A DNA stretch of 64,000 bases from Micromonospora parathelypteridis (GTDB lineage Bacteria > Actinomycetota > Actinomycetes > Mycobacteriales > Micromonosporaceae), in the NCBI RefSeq assembly GCF_014201145.1, contig NZ_JACHDP010000001.1:6448001-6512000 (forward strand). Reading direction: 5' to 3'. Of the stretch, positions 49,835-62,690 are shown one piece after another. A program made the position numbers and the translations under genes. The notes below the pieces were generated by a model, which saw nothing but the letters and a program-made list of their open reading frames with translations, ran no database searches and was not told where the DNA came from. Each line of letters begins with the position of its first letter. Within the stretch, counting starts at the first letter, position 1.

Positions 49835-51881
49835 ACCAGCCGCCGCCGGCCCTCCAGCGGAGGCCGAGCCGCCGAGCCCGGCCCGCGAGCGGTGGGACCG
49901 GGGTTGGCGGGGCGAAGTGGCCCGCCTGCTGGAAATGGTCGCGCTCGTCGGGCTGGTGGTCACCCAGCCACTGCTGGACGTGCTCGGCCGCAGCCCCGAC
50001 TTCTTCCTCTTCCACCGCGCCGACACGACCCAGATCCTGCTCCTGATCGGCCTGGTGGCGGTGGTACCCACGATCGCGGTGGCACTGCTCGGCGCGCTCA
50101 GTCGACTCGCGGGCAGGACCGCCCGCGCCCTCACCCACACCGGGCTGGTCGGGCTGCTGCTCGCCGCCCTCGCCGTGCAGGTGGGCCGACACGTGACGCC
50201 GCTTCGGGGCGTACCCCTGCTGTGTGTCGCCGGACTGGCCGGCGCGGCCGGCGCGGCCGCACACCGGCGGTGGCGGGCCCCCAGCCGGGTGCTGCGACTG
50301 GCCGCCGCCGGGCCGGTGGCCTTCGTGGCGATCTTCCTGTTCGCCTCGCCCACCTCGGCGGTGGTGCTGCCGCGCACCGACGGCGGGGCCGCCGGCACCG
50401 CACAGGGAACGGGCGTGCACCCGCCGGTGGTCATGCTGATCCTCGACGAACTGCCACTGGTCAGCCTGCTGGGCACCGACGGACGGATCGACGCGACAAA
50501 GTACCCGCACTTCGCCGAACTGGCCGGCGAATCGACCTGGTACCGCAACGCCACCGGAGTCAGCGGGTGGACACCCAACGCGCTGCCCGCGATGCTCACC
50601 GGCCGCTACCCGGCGCGGCCGGTCGCCCCGCACTACTCGCAGTACCCGGACAACATCTTCACCGCCTTCGGTGGCCTGTACGACATCCGCGCAGAGGAGA
50701 GCATCACCCGGCTGTGCCCGCCCAGCCGCTGCGAACAGCCCGTCACCCCGGAGCAGGGGCTCGACGTGCTGGTCCGCAAGACCGGCGAGCTGCTCGGCCA
50801 GATCACCGGGCCGACACCCACCCAGGTCGACCCGGAGGACTCCTACCGGGAGCAGACCCGGGTCGAGGCCGGCCTGGACGCCGCCGAACCGGTGCCGGCC
50901 GACCCGAAGTTCCGCTGGGACAGCCTGGACGACAACCAGCCGGCCCGGTTCACCAGCTTCCTGGCCGGGCTGAAGCCGACGACCCGACCCACCCTGCACT
51001 TCCTGCACCTGCTGATGCCGCACTCACCGTGGGCGTACCTGCCGTCCGGGGCGCGCTACGACGCCCCGGAGGACCTGCCCAACGACGGTGCCGGCTGGGT
51101 CGACCTGGCCCGTCAACGGCACCTCGCCCAGCTCGGCTACACCGACCGGCTGATCGGCGAGACCCTGCGGACGCTGCGCGCCAGCGGCCTCTACGACCAG
51201 GCCCTCGTCGTGGTGACCGCCGACCACGGGGTCAGCTTCCGCCCCGGCGCCCAGGGGCGGGGCATGGACGCGATCAACGCCGCCGCCGGCGAGGTCGCCT
51301 GGGTGCCGATGTTCGTCAAGGAGCCCCGCCAGCAGACCGGCCGGGTGGACGACCGCAACTGGGAACACGTCGACCTGCTGCCGACCGTGGCCGACGAGGC
51401 CAACATCCGGCTGCCCTGGCGGGTCGACGGCCGCTCCGCCCGGCAGGCCCCGCGTACCGACGGCACGAAGCACTTCTACGACCGCCCCGGCGAACCGGTC
51501 ACCTTCCCCGGCGGGGTGCCCACCCCACCGCCACTGCCGACGCCGCACCCCCTGATCGGCACCGAGGTCCGCGCCGGCCCGTCCGACGGCAGCGCCCGGG
51601 TGGCCGACCTGGCCGCGTTCAAGGCCATGGACCCGGACACCGGCACCCTCCCGGCGCTCGTCTGGGGAGACGTCCCCGACCGGATCGCCGACGGCACACT
51701 CCTGGCGGTGGCCGTCAACGGCCGGATCGGGGCCGTCGTCCCGGTGGTGCCGGCCGACCCCGGCGGACGCCGGTTCGCCGCGCTGCTCACCGACGACAAG
51801 CTCTTCCACGCGGGTACCAACCAGCTCGACGTACTCCAGGTCGGCTCGGACGGGACGCTGCGACGCCTCGCGCTGTCCTGA
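49827..51881 (+). CDS. Membrane sulfatase-fold (alkaline phosphatase superfamily) enzyme
   Basis: 684 residues from GTG 49827. Four or five TM spans in the first ~185 residues, then an extracellular phosphatase-fold domain: VVMLILDELPLVSLLG (metal D), TGVSGWTPNALPAMLTGRYP (Thr nucleophile position), FLHLLMPHSPWAYLP, VVTADHGVSFRPG (D-H metal ligands). This is like lipoteichoic-acid synthase and phosphoethanolamine/phosphoglycerol transferases in topology. Transfers a phospho-group or hydrolyses a sulfate/phosphate ester on the outer face of the membrane; which is not certain. Third gene of a compact operon with the methyltransferase. Confidence 0.87.
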   Translation: MAEPAAAGPPAEAEPPSPARERWDRGWRGEVARLLEMVALVGLVVTQPLLDVLGRSPDFFLFHRADTTQILLLIGLVAVVPTIAVALLGALSRLAGRTARALTHTGLVGLLLAALAVQVGRHVTPLRGVPLLCVAGLAGAAGAAAHRRWRAPSRVLRLAAAGPVAFVAIFLFASPTSAVVLPRTDGGAAGTAQGTGVHPPVVMLILDELPLVSLLGTDGRIDATKYPHFAELAGESTWYRNATGVSGWTPNALPAMLTGRYPARPVAPHYSQYPDNIFTAFGGLYDIRAEESITRLCPPSRCEQPVTPEQGLDVLVRKTGELLGQITGPTPTQVDPEDSYREQTRVEAGLDAAEPVPADPKFRWDSLDDNQPARFTSFLAGLKPTTRPTLHFLHLLMPHSPWAYLPSGARYDAPEDLPNDGAGWVDLARQRHLAQLGYTDRLIGETLRTLRASGLYDQALVVVTADHGVSFRPGAQGRGMDAINAAAGEVAWVPMFVKEPRQQTGRVDDRNWEHVDLLPTVADEANIRLPWRVDGRSARQAPRTDGTKHFYDRPGEPVTFPGGVPTPPPLPTPHPLIGTEVRAGPSDGSARVADLAAFKAMDPDTGTLPALVWGDVPDRIADGTLLAVAVNGRIGAVVPVVPADPGGRRFAALLTDDKLFHAGTNQLDVLQVGSDGTLRRLALS

Positions 51882-52037
51882 CCGTCCTGCCTTGATCTTT
51901 CTCCTGGTCCTGCCCCTGGTCGTGCCCTGGTTCTGCCCCCGGTCCTGACTCCGTCCCGTTCCGCGGGATGTGGGGTTTCCCGGTGGCCCGGTCGGGAATC
52001 GGGTGACGCATACCTCACCGCCGAACCACGGCGGGCG

Positions 52038-52067
52038 TTGTCCCATGAGCCGCAATTACGGTAGAAG
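52038..52067 (+). promoter_or_regulatory. Candidate gltA promoter
   Basis: TTGTCC (52038-52043) and TAGAAG (52062-52067), 18-bp spacing, 45 bp before ATG 52112. Confidence 0.5.
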
Positions 52068-52111
52068 CGAAGGCAATTCAACGTAGATCTGCCGGCGAAG
52101 CGAGGAACCAC

Positions 52112-53395
<1,284 letters not shown>

Positions 53396-53416
53396 CCCTC
53401 CACCCCCGCACCACCA

Positions 53417-53448
53417 CAGGCCGCCGACCCCACCGGGTCGGCGGCCTG
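53417..53448 (+). terminator. gltA terminator
   Basis: CAGGCCGCCGACCC, loop CACC, exact reverse complement, followed by CCGCTTTGTT. 22 nt after the stop. Confidence 0.9.
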
Positions 53449-53531
53449 CCGCTTTGTTCGGGGTCGGTGTCGTGCCCGTCCAATCCATGATGTTCGGGCC
53501 GCAGAGTGTCAGTGCCGGCCGGTTCGGCGAT

Positions 53532-53605
53532 GATCGACTCCACATCGCCGATATTGCGGTTTCCGCCCGCTGGGATACCCCGACATCGGCGATACGGAGT
53601 CGATC
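53532..53605. repeat. Palindromic dispersed repeat, copy E
   Basis: 74 bp. Outer ends GATCGACTCC and GGAGTCGATC; inner TCGCCGATATTGCGGTTTCC and GGGATACCCCGACATCGGCG. In the 298-bp gap between gltA and the MDMPI-like gene. Confidence 0.88.
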
Positions 53606-53693
53606 AAGCGGCGGGGCCGGTCCTTCGCGGGCTCGCGGTCGGTCCGCGTCCCCAGTTGGGGTCGAGCGGACTGGCCGACGAGGGGTCGGGGCG

Positions 53694-54338
53694 TCAGAAG
53701 GCGGAGATGTCCCGTGTCCGCTCGCTGCGGCTCAGTGCGCTGACCAGCGCGGACTGGCCGTGACGGCGAACGGCCAGCCGGACCAGCAGGTCGCGCACGG
53801 GGTCGAACACCTCGACGGGGAACGGTGGCGTCGGCACGCCCACGCTCGCCGCGAGGTCGTCGGAGTGGACCACGATCTCCAGTTGACGCGTGAGCAGGAA
53901 ATCGCCGCGCCGCAGGGCCCAGCCCTGCCAGGGGATCGGTACGACGTCGCGGGCGTCCCCTCGCGAGAGCAGGTAACCGACCTCCTGCAGCGCCAGGGCC
54001 GAGCGGGCGGTCAGACGGGCCAGTCCCTGTGCCGCTTCGGCTTCGTCCGGACCCGAGGCGACCGAGTCTTCGTCCGGTGTGCCCTCGCTGACCCAGGCGG
54101 CCCGCTCGTAATGCTCGTCGGCCGACTCAAGGAGCGGCAGCTCCGTCGGCATGGGTAGCAACTCCGCCGCCCGGGCCGCCTGACGCCCCAGGTGGCATGC
54201 CAGGCCTCCCACCGACAGGTGCGGCAGCGCGCTCGGACGCGACCACCGCTCGGCCACCTCGGGGCGCCGGATCAGGTCCAACGCGATCGAGGCGGCAACA
54301 GGGAAAGCGGCATCCAGGGCGTCGACAGGACGAGACAT
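53694..54338 (-). CDS. Maleylpyruvate isomerase N-terminal (DinB-like) family protein
   Basis: 214 residues from ATG 54338. Helical bundle of the MDMPI_N/DinB type: LDAAFPVAASIALDLI, PSALPHLSVGGLACHLGRQAARAAE (putative thiol/metal His), and FLLTRQLEIVVHSDDLAASVG, whose H-x-D is the last metal-site motif. In actinobacteria such proteins use mycothiol as cofactor; substrates vary. It is flanked by palindromic repeats E and F. Confidence 0.8.
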   Translation of the reverse strand: MSRPVDALDAAFPVAASIALDLIRRPEVAERWSRPSALPHLSVGGLACHLGRQAARAAELLPMPTELPLLESADEHYERAAWVSEGTPDEDSVASGPDEAEAAQGLARLTARSALALQEVGYLLSRGDARDVVPIPWQGWALRRGDFLLTRQLEIVVHSDDLAASVGVPTPPFPVEVFDPVRDLLVRLAVRRHGQSALVSALSRSERTRDISAF

Positions 54339-54407
54339 CCGCCGATTCTGACAGTCACCGCGAGGCAGCGCCGACCGGGCAATCCCGGACTCAGAGCAAC
54401 GGGAACA

Positions 54408-54445
54408 GATGTTGGGGTGTCCCCGGGCGGGGACACCCCAACATC
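54408..54445. repeat. Shortened palindromic repeat, copy F (perfect 17-bp stem)
   Basis: GATGTTGGGGTGTCCCC, a 4-nt loop, exact reverse complement. Its right half (ACCCCAACATCGGCGA) matches the family, but outer ends are lost. Located between the MDMPI gene start and the end of the GT4 gene, so it may also act as terminator for the latter. Confidence 0.75.
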
Positions 54446-54460
54446 GGCGAGGCGGATCGG

Positions 54461-55894
54461 TCAGCGCAGCCCGGCGGCGGCGAGCAGGTTGCCCTCGGGG
54501 AGCACCGGGAGGGCGCGGCCCTGGGCCATGCGCTGCTCGGCGCGCTGGGCGGTGAACGTTGCGTCGGTGGCGATGGCGGCGGCGTAGCTGGCGGCGGTGC
54601 GTTGGGCGATCGCCGCCCAGCCGTACTGGTCGTTGACCATCCGGCGGGCACGGCGGGCCATGACGCGGGCACGGTCGGGATCCGACAGCAGCGCGTCCAC
54701 GGCGTCGGTCAGCCCGTCGGGGTCGTGCGGGCGGAAGGTCATCCCGGTCCCGCCCGGCTCGACGATCTCCGCGAGGCCGCCGGTGGCGGCGACGGCGAGG
54801 GGTGCGCCGGCGGCGGCACCCTCCAGGGCGACCATGCCGAACGGCTCGTAGATGCTCGGCACGGCGAAGCAGTCGGACGCCGCCATCAACGCCGGCAGGT
54901 CGTTGCCGCCCAGGAAGCCCGGCATGGTGACCATGCCGCCCAGGCCGCGGCGGTGCACCTCGGCTTCCAGCTCGGCGCGGTACGGGCCGTCGCCGGCGAT
55001 CACGGCACGCAGGCCGGGGTGCCGATCGCGCAGCCGGGGCAGGGCGGCGATCAGGTGCTGGACGCCCTTCTCGTACACGAGTCGACCGGCGAAGGTGACC
55101 AGCGGGCCATCCTCGGCGAACCGGGCGCGCGCGGCGGCCACCGCGCTCGCGGGCACGCGCCAGCGGTGCGGCTCCACGCCGTTGGCGACCACGTCGACCC
55201 GTCCGGCCGGTACGCCGAACAGCGCGTTCACCTCGTCGCGCATGTACCCGGAGCAGACGATCACCCGGTTGGACTCGCTGCTGAGCCACTGCTCGACACC
55301 GTGGATGGTGCGGTTCATCTCCTCGGGCAGCCAGCCCTGGTGCCGACCGGCCTCGGTGGCGTGGATCGTGCTGACCAGCGGGATGTCGAGGTGGTCGCGC
55401 AGTGTCATCGCGGTGTGGGCGACGAGCCAGTCGTGGGCGTGGATGACGTCGTAGGTGTTGGCCTGGGTGGCGCGCAGGGCGGTGCGGGTGAGGGTGTGGT
55501 TGAAAGCCATGGTCCAGGCCAGCAGCGAGTCGGTGGCGAGCGGGAAGGCCACCGGGTCCTCGGGGGCGCGCAGGATGTGGACGCCGTCGGCGTACTCCTC
55601 CAGGGGCGCGCCTTCGGTGTGGCGGGTGACGACGGTGACCTCGTGGCCGGCGGCGGCGAGGGCCACGGAGAGGGCGTGCACGTGTCGACCGAGGCCGCCG
55701 ACGAGCACCGGCGGGTACTCCCAGGACAGCATCAGGATGCGACGGGTCTGCGGGGGCACGCCGGGGCCGGACTTCGCCGGCACGACCGCGGCGGGCTGCG
55801 AAGGAAGACCGGGCTGAGGCCGGGAGGTCAGGGTGGGCCGGTGGGTCCGGTCCTTGGTGGCAGCGAGCTGCTCGTCGACCCGCAGGGTCGTCAC
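54461..55894 (-). CDS. GT4 family glycosyltransferase, alpha-glucan locus
   Basis: 477 residues from GTG 55894, chosen because GGAG lies 6 nt upstream and the longer frame starts at 56086 across the divergent promoter. Two Rossmann domains: ILMLSWEYPPVLVGGLGRHVHALS (GlgA-like first strand), VIHAHDWLVAHTAMTL, DVVANGVEP, VTFAGRLVYEKGVQHLIAAL and the sugar-nucleotide E-x7-E motif in YEPFGMVALEGAAAG. Related to glycogen synthases but not a canonical GlgA (N-terminal KTGGL replaced by VGGLG). Placed divergently from glgX-treY-treZ, so it likely builds an alpha-glucan or maltosyl donor. Exact product is uncertain. Confidence 0.85.
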   Translation of the reverse strand: MTTLRVDEQLAATKDRTHRPTLTSRPQPGLPSQPAAVVPAKSGPGVPPQTRRILMLSWEYPPVLVGGLGRHVHALSVALAAAGHEVTVVTRHTEGAPLEEYADGVHILRAPEDPVAFPLATDSLLAWTMAFNHTLTRTALRATQANTYDVIHAHDWLVAHTAMTLRDHLDIPLVSTIHATEAGRHQGWLPEEMNRTIHGVEQWLSSESNRVIVCSGYMRDEVNALFGVPAGRVDVVANGVEPHRWRVPASAVAAARARFAEDGPLVTFAGRLVYEKGVQHLIAALPRLRDRHPGLRAVIAGDGPYRAELEAEVHRRGLGGMVTMPGFLGGNDLPALMAASDCFAVPSIYEPFGMVALEGAAAGAPLAVAATGGLAEIVEPGGTGMTFRPHDPDGLTDAVDALLSDPDRARVMARRARRMVNDQYGWAAIAQRTAASYAAAIATDATFTAQRAEQRMAQGRALPVLPEGNLLAAAGLR

Positions 55895-56226
55895 ATCAAT
55901 CTCCGTCCAAGCATGGTGGGGCGCGCCGGCATCAGTGGCGGCGGAGCGAGAGGTGTAAGGGGTGGCCGAGGGCCTGGCGGGCACGCGCGGACGCTTGTCC
56001 CCGGTCAAGGAAAGTGCATCGAGCCCAAGAACGCACCCCGAAATGGGCCATCGTGACGGAGGACACCTGAGTGGTGTAGCGCGCATCAGACAGGTCGTTT
56101 CCGGTCACCGCCTGAAAGGATGGATTGGCGCGCCAGGGCGGGGGGCATTACCCGCGTGCGCGCGGGCGGCCTCTGCCGGCGCGCACGCGGCGCGGTCCGC
56201 ACATGACCATGGCTTGAAGGAGCGAC
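55895..56226. other. Divergent promoter region of the GT4 and glgX genes
   Basis: 332 bp with no gene. It must hold the promoters of both directions, but I cannot assign clear -10/-35 pairs. glgX has AAGGAG at 56217-56222. Confidence 0.5.
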
Positions 56227-58344
<2,118 letters not shown>

Positions 58345-58345
58345 C

Positions 58346-60667
58346 ATGGCGGCCACCCCTCCCGAGGCCACCCCTCCCACGGCCACCTACCGCGTGCAGG
58401 TCCGCCCCGGCTTCGACCTGGACGCCACCGCCGAGATCCTCGACTACCTCGCCGACCTGGGCGTCAGCCACCTCTACACCGCCCCGCTGCTCACCGCCAC
58501 GCCCGGCTCCGCGCACGGCTACGACGTGGTCGACCACCGGGCGGTCAACCCCGAGTTGGGCGGCGAGGCGGCCCGGCAGCGACTGCTGCGCGCGCTGCAC
58601 GACAAGAAGATCGGCCTGGTCGTCGACATCGTCCCCAACCACGCCGGGGTCGCCGTCGCGGCGGCCAACCCCGCCTGGTGGGACGTGCTGCGCCGGGGGC
58701 GCGACTCGGCGTACGCCGACTGGTTCGACATCGACTGGGACCGGGGCCGGCTGCTGCTGCCGGTGCTGGCCGACGACCCGGCCGCCCTGGACGACCTCAA
58801 GCTGGTCGACGGGGAGCTGCGCTACCACGAGCACCGCTTCCCGGTCGCTGACGGCACCGGCGACGGCACCACCCGGGAGGTGCACGACCGGCAGCACTAC
58901 GAGCTGGTCTCCTGGCGTCGGGGTGACGCCGAGCTGACGTACCGCCGGTTCTTCGCGGTTTCCGGCCTGGCCGGTCTCCGCGTGGAGGACCCGGCGGTGT
59001 TCGCCGCCACCCACGAGCTGATCCTGCGCTGGGCCGCCGCCGGGGAGATCGACGGCATCCGCGTCGACCACCCGGACGGGCTGCGCGACCCCGCCGGCTA
59101 CCTCACCCGGTTGCGGGCCGCCGCGCCGCAGGCCTGGCTCGTGGTGGAGAAGATCCTGGAGTACGGCGAGGAGCTGCCGGACTGGCCGGTGGACGGCACC
59201 ACCGGCTACGACGCCCTGGCCGCGGTCAACGGGCTCTTCGTCGACCCGGATGCCGAGGGCGACTTCACGGTGCTGGACACCCGACTGGCCGGGCACCACA
59301 CCTCCTGGGAGGACCTGACCCACGACACCAAGCTCGCCGCCGCCACGAAGCTGCTCGCCGCCGAGCTGACCCGACTCGCCGCGCTCGCCCCCGACGTACC
59401 GGCCGACCAGGCGCGGGCCGCGCTCGCCGAGTTGGCCGCCGCGTTCGCGGTCTACCGCGGCTACCCGCCGCACGGTGCTCGGCACCTCGCCGCCGCCCGC
59501 TCGGAGGCCGGCCGCCGCCGCCCCGACCTGGTCGGCGCCCTGGACGCGGTCACCCGCCGGCTCCGCGACCCCGACGACGAGCTGGCCAAACGGTTCCCCC
59601 AGCTCACCGGCGCGGTGATGGCCAAGGGGGTGGAGGACACCGCGTTCTACCGCTGGACCCGGTTCGTGGCACTCAACGAGGTCGGCGGCAGCCCCGCCCA
59701 CTTCGGGGTGCCGCCGGCGGAGTTCCACCGCTTCGCCGCCGCCCGGCACGTCCGCTGGCCGGCCAGCATGACCACCGTCTCCACCCACGACACGAAACGC
59801 GGCGAGGACGTCCGCGCCCGCCTCGCCGTGCTCAGCGAGCTGCCCGACCAATGGGCCGAGCAGGTCAAAAGCTGGATGGAGTACGCCCCACTGGCCGACC
59901 CGTCGTTCGCCCACCTGCTGTGGCAGACCGCCGTCGGCGCGTGGCCGATCGAGCGGGAGCGGCTGCACGCGTACGCCGAGAAGGCCGCCCGGGAGGCCGC
60001 GGCCTCGACCAGTTGGTCGGACCCCGACCAGGCCTTCGAACAGGCGATGCACGCCGTGATCGACCTCATGTACGACGACCCGAGCCTGCACGACGAACTG
60101 ACCGAACTCGCCGCCGCGATCGCCCCGGCCGGCTGGTCCAACTCGCTCGGGCAGAAGCTCGTGCAGCTCACCATGCCCGGCGTGCCGGACACCTACCAGG
60201 GCACCGAGCTGTGGGACAACAGCCTCGTCGACCCCGACAACCGCCGCCCGGTCGACTTCGACGTACGCCGAGAGATGCTGGCACGCTTGGACGGCGGCTG
60301 GCGTCCCCCGGTCGACACCGACGGCGCGGCGAAGCTGCTCGTCGTGTCGCGGACCCTGCGGTTGCGGCGGGCGCGCCCGGAGCTGTTCACCGGCTACCGA
60401 CCGGTGCCCGCGCACGGGCCGGTGGGCCGGCACGTGGTGGCCTTCGACCGGGGCGGCGCGATCACCGTCGCGACCCGCCTGCCGCTCGGTCTGGAACGCG
60501 CTGGTGGGTGGTGTGACACAAACCTGTCGCTTCCCGTTAACGAGGTGAAGGACCTGTTCACCGGGCGGGTCTACAGTGGCGGAGAGACCTCTCTGGCCGA
60601 CCTGCTGGCCGACTACCCCGTCGCACTGCTGGCTCCTCCCACCGCTTCCGTGGAGGCTGCTTCATGA
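58346..60667 (+). CDS. treY: Maltooligosyl trehalose synthase
   Basis: 773 residues from ATG 58346, 1 bp after the glgX stop. GH13_26: TYRVQVRPGFDLDATAEILDYLADLGVSHLYTAP, VVDIVPNHAGVA, nucleophile D in DGIRVDHPDGLRDP, acid/base E in LVVEKILEYGEELP, and TVSTHDTKRGEDVR. It rearranges the terminal alpha-1,4 link of maltooligosaccharides to alpha,alpha-1,1. Overlaps treZ by 4 nt. The length is typical of the family. Confidence 0.97.
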   Translation: MAATPPEATPPTATYRVQVRPGFDLDATAEILDYLADLGVSHLYTAPLLTATPGSAHGYDVVDHRAVNPELGGEAARQRLLRALHDKKIGLVVDIVPNHAGVAVAAANPAWWDVLRRGRDSAYADWFDIDWDRGRLLLPVLADDPAALDDLKLVDGELRYHEHRFPVADGTGDGTTREVHDRQHYELVSWRRGDAELTYRRFFAVSGLAGLRVEDPAVFAATHELILRWAAAGEIDGIRVDHPDGLRDPAGYLTRLRAAAPQAWLVVEKILEYGEELPDWPVDGTTGYDALAAVNGLFVDPDAEGDFTVLDTRLAGHHTSWEDLTHDTKLAAATKLLAAELTRLAALAPDVPADQARAALAELAAAFAVYRGYPPHGARHLAAARSEAGRRRPDLVGALDAVTRRLRDPDDELAKRFPQLTGAVMAKGVEDTAFYRWTRFVALNEVGGSPAHFGVPPAEFHRFAAARHVRWPASMTTVSTHDTKRGEDVRARLAVLSELPDQWAEQVKSWMEYAPLADPSFAHLLWQTAVGAWPIERERLHAYAEKAAREAAASTSWSDPDQAFEQAMHAVIDLMYDDPSLHDELTELAAAIAPAGWSNSLGQKLVQLTMPGVPDTYQGTELWDNSLVDPDNRRPVDFDVRREMLARLDGGWRPPVDTDGAAKLLVVSRTLRLRRARPELFTGYRPVPAHGPVGRHVVAFDRGGAITVATRLPLGLERAGGWCDTNLSLPVNEVKDLFTGRVYSGGETSLADLLADYPVALLAPPTASVEAAS

Positions 60668-62388
60668 CCGAATTCTCCGTCTGGGCACCCGACGCCACCC
60701 GCGTGCGGCTGCGCCTGTCCGGCGACGTCGACCACGAGATGCGCGCCGCCGCCGACGGCTGGTGGCGGGTCGAGGTGCCCGACGCCGGCCCCGACTACTC
60801 CTTTCTGCTGAACGACGACGAAACCCCACTGCCCGACCCCCGCTCGCCGTGGCAGCCTGCTGGTGTGCACGGGCCAAGCCGCCTCTACGACCACGACGCC
60901 TTCGACTGGACCGACAGCGCGTGGACGGGCCGGCAACTGCCCGGCAGCATCCTCTACGAGCTGCACATCGGCACCTTCACCCCGGACGGCACCTTCGACG
61001 CGGCCATCGACCGCCTCGACCACCTGGTGTCGTTGGGCGTCGACCTGATCGAGCTGCTCCCGGTCAACGCCTTCAACGGCGAACACAACTGGGGGTACGA
61101 CGGCGTCTGCTGGTATGCGCCACACCAGCCCTACGGCGGCCCCGATGGTCTGAAACGCTTCGTCGACGCCGCCCACGCTAAAGGCCTGGGGGTGATCCTC
61201 GACGTCGTCTACAACCATTTCGGGCCCTCCGGGGCCTACGCGCCGCGGTTCGGCCCGTACCTCGCCGAGCAGAGCAACACCTGGGGCCGCTCGGTCAACC
61301 TCGACGGCCCGCACTCGGACGAGGTCCGCCGCTACATCATCGACAGCGTGCTCATGTGGCTGCGCGACTACCACGTCGACGGGCTGCGGTTGGATGCCGT
61401 ACACGCTCTGCCCGACACCCGCGCGGTTCCGCTGCTCGAAGAGCTGGCGGTTTCGGTGGAGTCGTTGTCGACGCACCTGGGGCGGCCGCTGTCGCTCATC
61501 GCGGAATCGGATCTCAACGATCCACGGCTCATCACGCCTCGGGAGGCTGGTGGGTTTGGGCTGCACGCCCAGTGGAACGACGATGCGCACCACGCGCTGC
61601 ACACGTTGCTGACGGGGGAGCGGCAGGGGTACTACGGGGACTTCGGCTCCCTGGAGACGCTGTCGGATGTGCTGACCGGCGGGTTCTTCCACGCGGGAAC
61701 CTGGTCGAGCTTCCGTAACCGTCACCATGGGCGGCCTCTGGATTCGCGGGTGCCTGGGCATCGGCTGGTGGCCTACCTGCAGAACCACGACCAGATCGGG
61801 AACCGGGCTACCGGGGATCGGATCTCGGCTTCTCTGACGCCTTCGCTGCTGCGGGTTGGGGCCACGTTGCTGCTGACCGCTCCGTTCACTCCTATGTTGT
61901 TCATGGGGGAGGAGTGGGCGGCTTCTACGCCGTGGCAGTTCTTCACCTCGCATCCGGAGCCGGAGCTGGCTACTGCGGTGGCGCTGGGGCGGCGGCGGGA
62001 ATTTGCCTCGCACGGGTGGGCTGAGGGGGACGTGCCCGATCCGCAGGATCCGGAGACGTTCGTACGGTCGCGGTTGGACTGGGCGGAACTGGACAAGCCT
62101 GAGCATCGGGAGATGTTGGCGTTCTACCAGCGGTTGATCGCGCTGCGTCGGTCTCTTCCTGATCTTTCTGATCCTCGGTTGAACGCTGTTTCTGTGCAGC
62201 ATGGGGATCAGTTCCTGCTGATGCGGCGGGGGGAGACGCTGGTTGTCGCGAACCTGGCTGGGCGGGGGCAGGGGGTGTCACTGCCTGGGGTGGCTCGGCG
62301 GGTGCTGCTGGCTACCGGGGAGGGGGTCACCGTTATGAGGGACCGGATCCAGTTGCCTGCGGAGACTGCGGCAATCGTGGCGCTCTGA
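60664..62388 (+). CDS. treZ: Maltooligosyl trehalose trehalohydrolase
   Basis: 574 residues from ATG 60664 (ATGA overlap). N-terminal carbohydrate-binding beta domain, GH13_10 barrel: ILYELHIGTFTPDG, VILDVVYNHFGPSG, nucleophile D in DGLRLDAVHAL, acid/base E in LIAESDLNDPR, and NHDQIGNR. Releases trehalose from the TreY product. The last ~300 codons have clearly lower third-position GC (many T-ending codons such as CCT, GCT, TCT), unlike treY and glgX. Confidence 0.97.
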   Translation: MTEFSVWAPDATRVRLRLSGDVDHEMRAAADGWWRVEVPDAGPDYSFLLNDDETPLPDPRSPWQPAGVHGPSRLYDHDAFDWTDSAWTGRQLPGSILYELHIGTFTPDGTFDAAIDRLDHLVSLGVDLIELLPVNAFNGEHNWGYDGVCWYAPHQPYGGPDGLKRFVDAAHAKGLGVILDVVYNHFGPSGAYAPRFGPYLAEQSNTWGRSVNLDGPHSDEVRRYIIDSVLMWLRDYHVDGLRLDAVHALPDTRAVPLLEELAVSVESLSTHLGRPLSLIAESDLNDPRLITPREAGGFGLHAQWNDDAHHALHTLLTGERQGYYGDFGSLETLSDVLTGGFFHAGTWSSFRNRHHGRPLDSRVPGHRLVAYLQNHDQIGNRATGDRISASLTPSLLRVGATLLLTAPFTPMLFMGEEWAASTPWQFFTSHPEPELATAVALGRRREFASHGWAEGDVPDPQDPETFVRSRLDWAELDKPEHREMLAFYQRLIALRRSLPDLSDPRLNAVSVQHGDQFLLMRRGETLVVANLAGRGQGVSLPGVARRVLLATGEGVTVMRDRIQLPAETAAIVAL

Positions 62389-62690
62389 GAGGTGCGCGAC
62401 TCGCATAGTCTTATCGGCTCGCCTCGTCTACCCAAGATGAGTGGTTGATTGTCAAAGTCACGCGCCCGCGAACTCTAGGTCAGCCTGTAGGCGAACTCGA
62501 CGTTGTAGTGGCGGTCTAGGCGCCGACTTGCTGTCCATATTCGCCCTTGAGTGGGTTAAGTAGATATCGGGCGCGATCGTGATTGGGATGCGTATTCGCG
62601 GCGGATGCAGGCTGCATAAAATGGCAGACCCCACGAACGTTCGCGGTGTTCGCCAGCTTGCTGTACGCATAGGAGGATCACTGACCAATT
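62389..62690. other. 302-bp lower-GC spacer with promoter for the next gene
   Basis: No supported gene. TAAAAT at 62617-62622 is a good -10; a palindrome CGAACGTTCG (62634-62643) just downstream could be an operator. A strong AGGAGG (62671-62676) lies 14 nt before ATG 62691. Confidence 0.5.

Noticed and set aside
43735..51881. Natural-product gene cluster
   Set aside because: Glycosyltransferases and a methyltransferase are here, but no PKS, NRPS, terpene, RiPP or resistance genes; envelope function fits better.
53532..54445. Composite transposon around the MDMPI-like gene
   Set aside because: The flanking palindromes have no transposase, no target duplication that I can see, and recur elsewhere as single elements.
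62458..62688. 76-codon minus-strand frame in the low-GC spacer
   Set aside because: No ribosome binding site, domain or plausible composition; overlaps the likely promoter of the next gene.
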